NCBI GenBank assembly: GCA_003132865.1
Contig: PKYZ01000650.1
Coordinates: forward strand, 1-43,810
Length of the DNA stretch: 43,810 nt
Direction of reading: 5' to 3'
DNA from: Bryobacterales bacterium
GTDB taxonomy: Bacteria > Acidobacteriota > Terriglobia > Bryobacterales > Bryobacteraceae
The position numbers and the translations under genes are program-made. Of the stretch, positions 34,936-43,661 are shown piece after piece (position 1 is the stretch's first letter; each line of letters opens with the position of its first letter). The notes under the pieces were generated by a model. It was not told the DNA's origin, made no database searches, and saw only the letters and a program-made list of their open reading frames with translations.

Positions 34936-35753
34936 GCGCCGGGCGGGGTGCCCTCCGGGCCCGGCACCCCGGCCTGGATCAGCATCGCGCAGGGCGTCTC
35001 CGGCGGATTCTCGTGGAGTGCCCTCATAAAGTAGTGTTGCCATTGACGATTCAGTTTGGAGCGCCAGGGTGTGGGCAGGAGCCGTAGCCCGAAGCGGTAG
35101 GCCCGGCCCAGCGTCAGCGGACCCGCGCCCATGCACAGCGGGCCATCCACGCGATCCCAGAGCTCACACATCCGGGCCGATAGATAGGGTGTTGTCCGGA
35201 CCGTGGTGAAGCCGGCTTTGGATAAAGCCGCTACCCAGGCGCCCTCAGCCAGCAGATGACGATGCTGCAACTGCTCGGCGCGCACACGCGCATACCAGGC
35301 ACTGCTAAGCAGCAGGTGCCGGTTCATCTCGATCAGCGGAACAGTCGCAATCAACGCGCCTCCCGGCCGAAGAACGCGCCGGCACTCCGCCAGCACGCGA
35401 GCCAAGTCCGGGATATGCTCCATGACGCAGTTGGCGAAGACCGTGGCGAAGACCCCATCCGCAAATTTGAGCGAGCGCGCGTCCATGCACGAGAGGCGGC
35501 CGTAGAGGCCGTTGCGTCCGGCGCATAACGCGATTTCGCGCGGGTTGAGGTCGATGCCCCATTCCACCCGCGGCAATAGCAGCGATGCAAAGCGTCCGTT
35601 ACCGCAACCGATCTCCAGCACCGGCGGTGCGAACGTGCACTGCCGCAAAGCCTTCAACTCGGCCGCACGCCAGGCCGCCAACGACGGAATGTCGTAGATG
35701 GTTTGCGCCAGGCCCAACAGCTCGGCGTCCGAATAACTAAGCAGCGCGCTCAT
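34932..35753 (-). CDS. Class I SAM-dependent methyltransferase
   Basis: This 273-residue protein has motif I PVLEIGCGNGRFASLL, the acidic residue in WGIDLNP, FANCVMEHIPDLARVL and RVLRPGGALIATVP, all typical of small-molecule methyltransferases. The target in this operon is probably a sugar. ATG 35753 overlaps the GT4 gene by 17 bases. The C-terminal end (VPGPEGTPPGA) is unusual and reads into the flippase start region. Confidence 0.83.
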   Translation of the reverse strand: MSALLSYSDAELLGLAQTIYDIPSLAAWRAAELKALRQCTFAPPVLEIGCGNGRFASLLLPRVEWGIDLNPREIALCAGRNGLYGRLSCMDARSLKFADGVFATVFANCVMEHIPDLARVLAECRRVLRPGGALIATVPLIEMNRHLLLSSAWYARVRAEQLQHRHLLAEGAWVAALSKAGFTTVRTTPYLSARMCELWDRVDGPLCMGAGPLTLGRAYRFGLRLLPTPWRSKLNRQWQHYFMRALHENPPETPCAMLIQAGVPGPEGTPPGA

Positions 35754-36777
35754 CGGTTTCCAGCAGTTCTTCGTAAAGCCGCACGTGACGGTCGATCATC
35801 TGGCGCACGCTGAATTGGGCACGGGCCTTTCGCCACGCCGCCTGGCCCAGCCGGCGGCGCCGGTCGCCGTCGGCCAGCAACGTGGAAATGGCGTGCGCCA
35901 ACGCGGCGCTGTCGCGCGGCGGGACGATTACGCCCGTGTCCTCATCCAGTTGCTCGCGTATGCCGCCGACGTCGGTGGCTACCACGGCCGCGCCGCAGCA
36001 CATGGCTTCCAGCACCACCGTAGACAGGCATTCGCCCAAACTGGGCGACACCACGACGGCGGCGGTCGAATAAAGCTGGGCCAGGCCGGCGGCTGTTTTG
36101 GACCCGGCGAACTCCAGGCATCCGTTCAATCCGAGCCGCGCGGCGTGTTTCTGGTATCGGTCGAGTAACGCGCCGGTCTGGTAGACGACCCGCAGTTTGA
36201 CGCGCGGATACGAGTCGCGTACGGCGGGCAAGGCATGTAACAAATAGTCCAGACCTTTGAACTGCTGGAGCTGGCCGACGAACAGCAGGTCGTTGGTGGG
36301 CTCGGCCGGTTCGGGTATGCGGTCGAATACCGCTGTACTGATGCCGTTGGGAATAACCGCGATGCGATCCGGCGGGAGACCCCGGCGGCGCGCGAGGAAA
36401 TCGCGTTCGGCGTTGGAGAGCGCAACTACGGCGTCGGCCTTGCGCAGCACGAAGCCGTCCGTCAGGCGTCGCCTCCAGCCCACGGGCAGCCCGTTCATGG
36501 CAAATGGATCGTGGGTGGTGAGGACGAAGGGCGGCCGCTCGGTGGCCGTTGCCAGGCGCAACGCCGCCCGGCCGAAGTGATGCACATGCACGAGGTCGAA
36601 ATTTCCCGGTGGCAGCGGCGTGGAATGTCCGGAAAGCGTCACCTGCCAACCGCGCTGGCGCAAGCCGTCCGCCAGCACTGTCTCGGGCGAGATGGAGTGT
36701 TGAGCCCGGTAGTCCGCCGGTTTATCGAAGATGCCGCCCACAATGCAAATGCGCATGGTTGGAGCAGGGTCGGTCAT
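35737..36777 (-). CDS. GT4 glycosyltransferase
   Basis: This 346-residue protein contains MRICIVGGIFDKPADYRAQH, HVHHFGRAALRLATAT, IPNGISTAVFD and the donor-binding SLGECLSTVVLEAMCCGAAV with its E-x7-E pair. It is the first gene of the seven-gene minus-strand polysaccharide operon. ATG 36777 gives a short Pro-rich lead; ATG 36756 (MRICIV) is an equally good start. Confidence 0.86.
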   Translation of the reverse strand: MTDPAPTMRICIVGGIFDKPADYRAQHSISPETVLADGLRQRGWQVTLSGHSTPLPPGNFDLVHVHHFGRAALRLATATERPPFVLTTHDPFAMNGLPVGWRRRLTDGFVLRKADAVVALSNAERDFLARRRGLPPDRIAVIPNGISTAVFDRIPEPAEPTNDLLFVGQLQQFKGLDYLLHALPAVRDSYPRVKLRVVYQTGALLDRYQKHAARLGLNGCLEFAGSKTAAGLAQLYSTAAVVVSPSLGECLSTVVLEAMCCGAAVVATDVGGIREQLDEDTGVIVPPRDSAALAHAISTLLADGDRRRRLGQAAWRKARAQFSVRQMIDRHVRLYEELLETDERAA

Positions 36778-36846
36778 GCCCTGCCCTGAAATTCACTTAG
36801 GAAAGATAAGTGGCGGTTTTGGACGGTAATCCCAATATTTTTTGGA
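36778..36846. terminator. Short gap with two small hairpins
   Basis: CACTTA-GGAAAGA-TAAGTG and, nearer 36846, TAATCC/GGGATTA around an A/T-rich loop lie between the winged-helix gene and the GT4 operon (both minus strand). They could end the upstream transcript, but neither has a clean U-tract. Confidence 0.3.
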
Positions 36847-37770
36847 TTATATCAGCGGGGGTTCATTCTGATACGTATGTGCACAGATGGGCAGAACGGT
36901 AACTCCGGTGGCTGGATCGACGAACTGCACTCCCCTGCTCCGCACTACCCATTCCAGCCCTGCTTCGCGGCGGCGTTGCAGGATGGCTTGGTCGGAGTAA
37001 ACACGGTAGGTGGTTCCGATGGACTCAGGCGTGTTGTAAGGCGACAGAATTTCCAGGGCTAACTTGCGGATCAGGCGTTGCGTGTTGATTTTGCAGTTCT
37101 TAGGGGTCATTCGGCATAGTTGCGACATGCCGCGCCAGCCAATCACGATGGTGCGGGTCTCGGCAGATTCCGGATGAGCGGCCTTACAAAGGGCCTGATA
37201 GAGGACCTCTTCGCCGAGCGAGTGGCCATCGTGAGTTGCCGCACACCTGCGGATGCGGAGGCGCTGACCCGTGGCAACCGCAGGAGTTGAAACAACCTCA
37301 GGGATTGCCCTGGCTCCAAAATGTAATTGCTCTGGAGTTGTTGCGGATGCAGGAGTCGAAACAACCCCAGGGTATGAAGCAAGGTCAGGGATTGTTTGAG
37401 GGTGCGGATACTGAGAAGCCCCTGAGTTTAGAACAATCTCAGAGCTCGATACAGGTTCAGGGTCTACAGTAACTTCCGGGACTGTATCGGTCTGAGGGAT
37501 TGAAACAACCGCAGGGCCTGAAATAGTCTCTGGGTCTGTATGCGCCCCCAGATTCGGATCAGGCCCAGGATGTGAAACGACCCCAGGGGCCGGAGCAAGT
37601 CCAGCAACTGAGCCTTGAAGGTGGGGCAGGGGAACCGGGCCATTCAAAAAAGACAGATAGCCGCCCATGCCAGGCTGGCTGACGATCTCGTCCCAGCCGA
37701 GCGGCTCCATGGGGGGTCTACGCTTGGACCGTTTGGACGCTTTCGGATTCTCTTTGTTCGGCTCGTTCAT
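36847..37770 (-). CDS. Winged-helix protein with degenerate Pro/Val repeat region (possible replication/partition partner)
   Basis: This 307-residue protein has a basic N-terminus (MNEPNKENPKASKRSKRRP) and a repeat region of about 110 residues built on PxVVSxP units: PGVVSHP, PAVVSIP, PGVVSTP, PEVVSTP. The C-terminal domain of about 130 residues includes IGWRGMSQLCRMTPKNCKIN followed by TQRLIRKLALEIL, which looks like a winged helix. I know similar proteins only as uncharacterised acidobacterial genes; plasmid-type initiators have comparable folds. ATG 37770 has GGAG seven bases upstream and overlaps the parA end by 53 bases; ATG 37710 is the non-overlapping alternative. It is third in a small HTH, ParA, winged-helix set. 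Confidence 0.65.
   Translation of the reverse strand: MNEPNKENPKASKRSKRRPPMEPLGWDEIVSQPGMGGYLSFLNGPVPLPHLQGSVAGLAPAPGVVSHPGPDPNLGAHTDPETISGPAVVSIPQTDTVPEVTVDPEPVSSSEIVLNSGASQYPHPQTIPDLASYPGVVSTPASATTPEQLHFGARAIPEVVSTPAVATGQRLRIRRCAATHDGHSLGEEVLYQALCKAAHPESAETRTIVIGWRGMSQLCRMTPKNCKINTQRLIRKLALEILSPYNTPESIGTTYRVYSDQAILQRRREAGLEWVVRSRGVQFVDPATGVTVLPICAHTYQNEPPLI
37260..37620. repeat. Degenerate tandem repeat region in the winged-helix gene
   Basis: On the coding strand (minus), copies of a CCTGAGGTTGTTTC-like core recur at irregular spacing, encoding P-x-VVS-x-P. Spacer residues vary in length and sequence (for example TDTVPEVTVDPEP, SSSEIVLNSGASQYP). The unevenness suggests an old expanding and contracting repeat. 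Confidence 0.65.
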
Positions 37771-38521
37771 CGAGCAGCTCCAATAGCTGGGCTCCCGCTA
37801 TCTCATAGTCTTCCATGGCCTTACACTTGGGGTCGTAGTCCACCAAAAACTGGCGCGCGCGGCCGCACTTAGCCACAGTCACGTCCGTCCGGATCGCCGG
37901 GAGCAGGGGAATCTTGAACTTGGCCGAGAGATCCTCCAGGGACTTCATCATCACGGCAGTATGCTGGAATCGCCGATCTACCATGACGGGCAATAGGGCC
38001 ACTGGCTGCACATTGACGCGAAAGAGCTCGTTCATCATCCGCGCCGTCTCCAGGCAGGCGCCGGCGCCCTGCAGGCTAAGGGTGTCCATACTGACGGGAA
38101 TCAACACGCGTTGCGCGTAAACCATGGCGCAGGTCTGCATGAGCGTGATGGATGGGGCCACGTCGATGAGCACCATGTCGTAAGGTTCGTCTACTTTAGA
38201 GAAGAGCAGGGAAAAGGACATCTCCCGCGCCGGCACGCCCATCAGGGAAGCCTCGGCCTGAATGGTCTCCCGGCTGCTGCAAAGCACGTCGACGTTGGGC
38301 GTTGCATGCACCAGGCAACTCTCGAACAGGTGGTTGTAGACCACGAAGTGGTGAAGGAACTTGTCCGCCTTCAGGCCCAGCGACATCCCCACCGATCCCT
38401 GCGGATCGGTATCGATCAGCAGCACCTTACGACCCCGATCGGCCCACAAACGCGCCAGCGTGGTAGCGGTGGTGGTCTTGGCCACCCCACCTCGTTGGTT
38501 GGAAATCACGAGCCTAATCAC
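37718..38521 (-). CDS. ParA/Soj-family partition ATPase
   Basis: This 267-residue deviant-Walker ATPase has Walker A NQRGGVAKTTTATTLAR, where Arg stands in place of the usual signature Lys of KGGVGKTT. Switch I LIDTDPQGSVGMSLG and Walker B MVLIDVAPSITLM follow. ParA proteins position DNA or other cargo. A ParB is not visible next to it; instead a MerR-like HTH precedes it and a winged-helix repeat protein follows. GTG 38521 overlaps the HTH gene by 8 bases. Partition of an integrated element, or a chromosomal positioning role, are both open. Confidence 0.87.
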   Translation of the reverse strand: MIRLVISNQRGGVAKTTTATTLARLWADRGRKVLLIDTDPQGSVGMSLGLKADKFLHHFVVYNHLFESCLVHATPNVDVLCSSRETIQAEASLMGVPAREMSFSLLFSKVDEPYDMVLIDVAPSITLMQTCAMVYAQRVLIPVSMDTLSLQGAGACLETARMMNELFRVNVQPVALLPVMVDRRFQHTAVMMKSLEDLSAKFKIPLLPAIRTDVTVAKCGRARQFLVDYDPKCKAMEDYEIAGAQLLELLDERAEQRESESVQTVQA

Positions 38522-38714
38522 TGTTGTTCTCCGCGATGGTTTGCCGGATACGCTCCACGTCCTGCGCGGTCCAGCGCCGGTAACGGTTCGCCTGGTTGCG
38601 TTCCGGTTCCGGGATTTTTTGCGTACGCAACCAGTTCATCAGGGTGCGCTTGGTAATTCCCAGGACATCCGCTACCTCCTGGGACCTCAGGTATGGTTCA
38701 CGGCGAGCCTTCAT
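38514..38714 (-). CDS. Small MerR/excisionase-like HTH protein
   Basis: This 66-residue protein reads MKARREPYLRSQEVADVLGI, then TKRTLMNWLRTQKIPEPERN, then YRRWTAQDVERIRQTI. It is a single winged HTH of the BldC/excisionase/MerR N-terminal type that binds DNA without an effector domain. It overlaps the parA start, so it likely co-regulates or loads ParA. The longer frame to 38744 adds ten residues; ATG 38714 fits the family better. Confidence 0.8.
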   Translation of the reverse strand: MKARREPYLRSQEVADVLGITKRTLMNWLRTQKIPEPERNQANRYRRWTAQDVERIRQTIAENNSD

Positions 38715-38827
38715 TAGAATAGGTACATCTATGATCCTAAGCATACGTGATCGACCTTGTCAATATCGAAGTGATGAAAGTAATGAAGATCGGGCACACA
38801 CTGATCGGCATCCTGGGCCTGAATCGA

Positions 38828-40286
38828 CTACAGGGGTTGGGATAACAACTCGAGTACCGTCGCCAACAGTGTCTCCGGTTCGAAGGGCTTCCGCAAGATC
38901 GCCGTCCGTGGCGGCAATCCTTGGTCCTGTGCGACAGGCCCGTCGGCATATCCCCCCAGGTACAGGACCCGCAACTGCGGCTGCATGCGCGCCAAACGCA
39001 TGGCCAGTTCCGGCTCTGGCCGGCTGATCAGCAGGTCCGGTGGTCCCTGCGCCTCCGTTATCCGCAAGGCTTCTTTAGAATCGAGCGCAGCCAGCACGCG
39101 ATAGCCGCGCCTTTTTAGCAGGTTCGCCATGACCGTGCGCATTCCGTCATTGGCTTCTACCAGCAGAATGGTTGCGTTGGAACGATCCATCTGCGGCGCT
39201 GGCAGGGCAGGGAAGTGCACTCCAGCCAAGGGGAGATAAATGCGAAAAGTCGCCCCCCTACCAAGCTGGCTATAAGCCCACAGCCGGCCGCCGCTCTGCC
39301 GAACAATACCGTATACCGCCGCCAACCCCAGGCCTAAGCCTCGGCCATTCGCCTTGGTGCTGAAGAAGGGTTCGTACAGATGCGTCCAACTCTGGTCGTC
39401 CAAGCCGGGTTCCGCTGTCGCTCACTGCCAGCATTCCGTACGGACCGCCGGCCGCTTCAGTGCTCCCTAACCCCGGCTCCACGGTTGGCGAGTTGCCGGT
39501 CTGGAGGCAGAAGGTGCCGCCGCGCCCCATCGCCTCCTGCGAATTGGCGGCCAGGTTCAAAATGATCTGCCGCACCTGGACGGGGTCGGCCATCACGAGC
39601 GCCGTATCCGGGCTCAGATCCGGGACGATTTCGATATCCCGCCCGAATAGCTGCCGCAACCTGGGCAACATGCTTTCCACGAGATCGTTGAGGGCGACCG
39701 GCCGGATCTGGAGGGCGGTCCCTCCGCTGAATGCCAGTAACTGCCCGGCGATGGCGCTGGCGCGCTCGCTGGCCTGCTGGATCTCTTCCAATTCGCCAGG
39801 CACGGGCCGGCCCTGGCCCGCGCCGCCGACCAACAGCAGTTCGCCGGTCGTCCGCAGCACGCGATGCAGATTGTGGAACTCGGCGGCCGTCCGCCTGGCC
39901 AGCAAACGCAGCATTTCAAAGCGTTCGGCGAGTCGCTCCTGTTCGCGCCCGGTGGCATCCCGCACCTCCAACTGGATTAGGCCGCTCGCCGCGCTGCCGC
40001 TCACTTCCAGCAGCAACCGGCGCCCGTCGCCGGCCTGGAGCGGCAACTCCGCGCCCGTGACCGTGCCGCCGGCCAGCAAGTGCCCGTGTATCTCGGCCCC
40101 GGCATCTACGTCCGCGACCAGCGGCGGCGCCCAGAAACTGCGGCCTACGACCTCGGTGCAGCCGCGCCCGGCCATTCGCAAGAACGCGGCATTGACTTCC
40201 AGGATGCGGCCGGTGTCCCTTTCCAACAAGAGCAGGCCGGTCTGCGCATTTTCAAAGACACGAGCGTAAATATCGCAGGGAGGCAT
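38828..40286 (-). pseudogene. PAS-kinase-receiver hybrid protein, frameshifted and lacking both phosphoacceptors
   Basis: Two frames join into one protein of about 485 residues. An N-terminal PAS domain (VFENAQTGLLLLERDTGRIL) is followed by a kinase core. The H-box region reads TAAEFHNLH where family members have AHDFNN, so the phosphoacceptor His is Ala. The ATP-binding domain keeps its N-box NLAANSQEAM, and FFSTK and GRGLGLGLAAV follow the shift. One extra C near 39410 breaks the frame at VSDSGT; removing it gives SGTGLDDQSWTHLYEPFFST. The C-terminal receiver domain has LLISRPEPEL, with Arg in place of the phospho-Asp, but keeps the KPF lysine. The total length fits a single-base insertion. 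Confidence 0.75.
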
Positions 40287-40583
40287 CGGCTACCTCCTAC
40301 AGTGTTCCACAAATACGCCTTAGGCCTTCAATTTTAGTGTCGTACAGCAGGTGGGCCTGCTCCAGTAGTCAACCGTCAGATCCGCCGGCGCGGCGTCAGC
40401 CAAGCGATAGAACACATAGATATTAGCAAAGCGCCCTCAGAAAACTCTTAGGCCTAAACACGAGAGCGGACGAATTGACTTGCGGTATTACGCCCCTGAA
40501 TAATTGTAATCGGATCATTCAAAGCCGACGATATTCGAAAGCAGTGAGTTAGCGGCCTCGAAGCTCGCGGGCCGACCCCCTTT
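40287..40583. other. Divergent intergenic region without a gene
   Basis: About 300 bases separate the hybrid kinase (minus) from the APH-fold kinase (plus). I see no open frame with family character and no clear promoter pair. Promoters for both genes should lie here. Confidence 0.45.
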
Positions 40584-41672
40584 ATGAGCGCAGACTTGGA
40601 AGCAGCCCTGGAGTGTTTCGCCGGCCGCCGGGCGGCGCAGGGCGATCCTATGCGGTACCGCTTTGCAGTGCTGCCGTCGCGTCAGGAGCCGCGTTATCTG
40701 CTTCCCTTAGGGGACAGCCGTACCACGCTGGAAGGCTTTCGGGTCTACACGCCGTATGCACTCGGCGCGCGCTTGCGGAAGGGCTTGCTCACGCAGATCG
40801 TCAAGACGGGCTGGAGCGGTTGGGCCATGCACTCGCTGCACGTCGGAGAGCCGGTGGAGCTAAAAGCCCTGGTCACCAACGTAACGGGAGAGCGCAACCC
40901 AGCGTTCGCCATGTCGCTAGCCACGCCGGGCAAGTATCGTAAGCTCACCATCCAGGTGATGCGGACCGGCGGCGAAACTCTGGGCTACATCAAGCTGGGA
41001 CTGACCAAGCCGGCAGGCGAGCGCGTGCGCCATGAGGCCGGCGTGCTCGAAGATCTCTCTGCTTTGCGGCCGCACGTGCCGCGCGTGCTCTACGCCGGCG
41101 AGTGGCAAAACAGCTATATGTTGTTCCAGTCGCCGCTGGAAGGCCGGCCCGGACCGGCGGAACTGTCCAGCATGCACGTGGAGTTTCTCGAAAGGTTGGC
41201 CGCCATCCGGCGCGTGGACAAGTCCGGGCTCCAGGTAGTTGAAGAAGTTGGCGCACGCTGGAAAGAGGTGACTTGGCGCTGCGACTGGCGATGGCAACAG
41301 TTGGGTAAGGCAACCCTGGCCGCGGCCCGCCGCGATCTGGAGAAAGTTAGGGTTCCGTGCGGCTTCTGGCATGGCGACTTCGCTCCCTGGAACACGCGCG
41401 TGCGGGATGGCCGGCTCTCGGTCTTCGATTGGGAGTCCTGCGAAGACGGAGCGCCTTTGGGATGGGACACGTTCCACTTCAGCGTGCAGGTAGCCAGCCT
41501 GCTGAAGAAGAGATGGAGAAACAAATTCGACCTGGCTGCGGCGCCAGGCGCGCGCGGCTTGTTCCTGTTGTATTTGCTGGCGAGTCTGGGCAAATCGCTG
41601 GACGAGCGGGCAGAGGCGAACCCAGGTCTCGAATACCGCAAGCAGGCGTTGACGAGCGAACTGGCGGAATAA
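40584..41672 (+). CDS. Aminoglycoside phosphotransferase-fold kinase
   Basis: In this 362-residue protein the C-terminal half has the Brenner motif WHGDFAPWN (HGDxxxxN) and VFDWESC (metal-binding Asp). An N-terminal lobe carries HEAGVLEDL. APH-fold enzymes phosphorylate antibiotics, choline, sugars or lipids. Within a polysaccharide locus a sugar or headgroup kinase is likelier than a resistance gene. The first 110 or so residues are not typical of APH and may bind a partner. It is convergent with the GT4 gene at 41757, and between them is a long inverted repeat. Confidence 0.75.
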   Translation: MSADLEAALECFAGRRAAQGDPMRYRFAVLPSRQEPRYLLPLGDSRTTLEGFRVYTPYALGARLRKGLLTQIVKTGWSGWAMHSLHVGEPVELKALVTNVTGERNPAFAMSLATPGKYRKLTIQVMRTGGETLGYIKLGLTKPAGERVRHEAGVLEDLSALRPHVPRVLYAGEWQNSYMLFQSPLEGRPGPAELSSMHVEFLERLAAIRRVDKSGLQVVEEVGARWKEVTWRCDWRWQQLGKATLAAARRDLEKVRVPCGFWHGDFAPWNTRVRDGRLSVFDWESCEDGAPLGWDTFHFSVQVASLLKKRWRNKFDLAAAPGARGLFLLYLLASLGKSLDERAEANPGLEYRKQALTSELAE

Positions 41673-41676
41673 GAGC

Positions 41677-41755
41677 GTTCAGCTTTCAGCGATCAGCTAT
41701 CAGCCGCGGCGCTCTGGGTTGAAGCTGACCGCTGAAAGCTGACTGCTGAAAGCTG
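41677..41755. terminator. Long inverted repeat between convergent genes, likely bidirectional terminator
   Basis: TTCAGCTTTCAGCGATCAGC (41678-41697) pairs with GCTGACCGCTGAAAGCTGAC (41724-41743) with one mismatch, and a further GCTGAAAGCTG copy follows. The AGCTTTCAGC unit is thus present in three versions. This GCTGAAAGCTGA type is a dispersed repeat in many genomes and lies exactly between two convergent stops. Confidence 0.6.
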
Positions 41756-41756
41756 C

Positions 41757-42866
41757 TTACCCCAGGATTTGCTCAAAGAACTCTACCGATCGCCGGGCAC
41801 ACGGATCCCACTGGAAACGTTGCGCCTGGGTTCTGCCGGCTGTAGCCAGTTGCGCACGCGTGGCTGGCGAGGTCAGCAGGCGGTCTAATGCGGCGCGCAG
41901 TTCCGCCGGGCTGTGCGGATCGATCAATCGAGCCGCGCCGCCCGTCACTTCAGGCAACGACGACAGGTTGGAAGTAATCACGGGCACGCCCGCCGCCATG
42001 GCTTGCGCTACCGGAAAGCCGAAGCCCTCGTAGAGCGACGGGTAAACAAAGACAGTCGCGCCAGCCGTGATGCCCGGCAGGTCGCACTCGGGCACATAGG
42101 CCAGGTAGCGTACGCCGGGAGCGGGTACCCGCAGCCGGGCCATTGTTGCGGCGGACTGCCAGCCTTCGGGACCGGCAATTACGAGATCGAATTGTTCTCG
42201 CACCGAAGCGGGCAGAGTTTGCCAGGTGTCCAGCAAACGATCCAAATTCTTACGGGGCTCGACGGTTCCCACGTACAGGGCGTAGGACCGGCGGAGTCCA
42301 TACTTTAGACGCGCGGCGGCGCTCGTCTCGGCGGTGGCCGCGAAGAACGGCTCGGCCACGCCCGGATAAATCACTTGGATAGCTTCCGGATTCAGGTCCA
42401 GGACCTTCACGGCATCCCGGCGGGTGCTCTCGGAAACGGCGATCAAACCGGCGGCCCGCTTCCAGATACGCTCGGCGAAGCGCTTTTCAGCCGCCACGTT
42501 CGCGGGCTGGTGCAATTCGGGCAGGAGCCAGCAAGTCATGTCGTGCAGAGTCGCAGTCAAACGAAGGCGGCGCGGCGGATGGAGCAGCTTGGTGGCATGG
42601 AAGATGCCGTCTGGAGGCGCCCACAAGTCTGCGGCGTGATTCGGCCACAGGTTCAGCGCAAAGAGCAGCGCCTGGCGGGCGAGTGTGCCGGGCGGATCCG
42701 CGACTGAGCCTTCATGGTCCAGATCCGGCAGCCGGTCCAGGAAGGGGAAAAGCCGGACCTGTTCGTCGCCCAGCAGGCGGCGCAGATGCACAATCCAGTG
42801 GAAGAGATAATTCTTGACGCCGGCGCTGCGAACCAACAAGGGAATGGCATCAATGAAAATGCGCAT
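41757..42866 (-). CDS. GT4 glycosyltransferase (mannosyltransferase-like)
   Basis: This 369-residue protein starts MRIFIDAIPLLVRSAGVKNY, as in the WbaZ/mannosyltransferase B-like GT4 group. TATLHDMTCWLLPELH, VIAVSESTRRDAVKVL, LYVGTVEPRKNLDRLLD and the donor-binding YPSLYEGFGFPVAQAMAAGV (E-x7) are all present. It should work in the cytoplasmic assembly of the polysaccharide but stands apart from the main operons. The 219 bases up to the MsrB gene hold no convincing gene. Confidence 0.87.
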   Translation of the reverse strand: MRIFIDAIPLLVRSAGVKNYLFHWIVHLRRLLGDEQVRLFPFLDRLPDLDHEGSVADPPGTLARQALLFALNLWPNHAADLWAPPDGIFHATKLLHPPRRLRLTATLHDMTCWLLPELHQPANVAAEKRFAERIWKRAAGLIAVSESTRRDAVKVLDLNPEAIQVIYPGVAEPFFAATAETSAAARLKYGLRRSYALYVGTVEPRKNLDRLLDTWQTLPASVREQFDLVIAGPEGWQSAATMARLRVPAPGVRYLAYVPECDLPGITAGATVFVYPSLYEGFGFPVAQAMAAGVPVITSNLSSLPEVTGGAARLIDPHSPAELRAALDRLLTSPATRAQLATAGRTQAQRFQWDPCARRSVEFFEQILG

Positions 42867-43085
42867 GCGGACCTGTGCGATCGCTCAAGCTGCCATTTTC
42901 GCATGCTATCCGCTGTGCGCCATTTCCGGGGATCGATTCAACCCCAGGGATCGCATGCTGGTGCGCTCCGGTCGGCTCCGCCTTGAAGCGGCTGTCCGCG
43001 GTGTGCCGCAGGTTCGTGGTGCCGATAGCGGCGGCCGAACGCGGCACGGCGCTTGAGGAAGATTGATCTCGCCGGTGATCGCCTG

Positions 43086-43661
43086 CTACTTCGGCGCTTC
43101 GTGTTTGACGAACTGCAACGAAGCTGAGTTCATGCAGTAACGCAAGCCGGTTGGCTGCGGTCCATCCGGGAAGACGTGGCCCAGGTGGGCATCACATTTG
43201 CTGCACAGCGCTTCGGTGCGCATCATCCCAAAGCTGGTATCGGTTTCCTCGGTGATATTCTCTTTGGCGATCGGCGCCCAGAAGCTCGGCCAGCCGGTAC
43301 CCGACTCGAACTTGGTGTCGGAGGTGAACAGCGCGTTGCCACAGCATACACAGCGGTAGATGCCTTGATCGTGCAGCTTGTAGTACTTGCCGGTGAAGGC
43401 CGGCTCCGTGCCTTTCTTGCGGGTGACCGCAAACTGCTCGGGAGTGAGCTGGCGCTTCCATCCTTCGTCGCTCTTGATTACTTTTTCAGTCGTCACAATT
43501 CCTATTCTCTTTCCTGAATCCGAGAAGTCAACCAGCCGGACCATGCTCACCATGCCCGGGCCGTGCCGCTGGGCATCGGCGAACGCGGTGCCGGACAGGA
43601 AGGCGGCCGAGGCCAAGAAAAAAGACCGCCGGTCCACGGGGTGTTCGGAGGATTGACCCAT
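43086..43661 (-). CDS. msrB: Peptide-methionine (R)-S-oxide reductase with exported N-terminus
   Basis: This 191-residue protein has a twin-arginine-type leader ([16 protein letters not shown], residues about 10-25), so it likely acts in the periplasm. The MsrB domain has the zinc pairs CVCCG and [16 protein letters not shown] and the catalytic Cys in RYCMNSASL. It reduces methionine-R-sulfoxide in oxidised proteins. ATG 43661 (MGQSSEHP) gives a proper leader; the longer frame to 43733 adds an unlikely lead. Plain MsrB function is well supported, and a link to the polysaccharide locus is not evident. Confidence 0.93.
   Translation of the reverse strand: MGQSSEHPVDRRSFFLASAAFLSGTAFADAQRHGPGMVSMVRLVDFSDSGKRIGIVTTEKVIKSDEGWKRQLTPEQFAVTRKKGTEPAFTGKYYKLHDQGIYRCVCCGNALFTSDTKFESGTGWPSFWAPIAKENITEETDTSFGMMRTEALCSKCDAHLGHVFPDGPQPTGLRYCMNSASLQFVKHEAPK

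Noticed and set aside
37260..37620. Possible CRISPR or iteron array
   Set aside because: The repeats are degenerate, unevenly spaced and fully inside an open frame encoding PxVVSxP units, so a protein repeat explains them.
40584..41672. Antibiotic resistance gene (aminoglycoside phosphotransferase)
   Set aside because: Only the kinase fold is supported; the N-terminal third is unlike resistance enzymes and the context is polysaccharide synthesis.
42880..43085. Small plus-strand frames between the GT4 and MsrB genes
   Set aside because: Arg/Gly/Ala-rich composition without motifs, and overlapping the likely promoter region of the GT4 gene.
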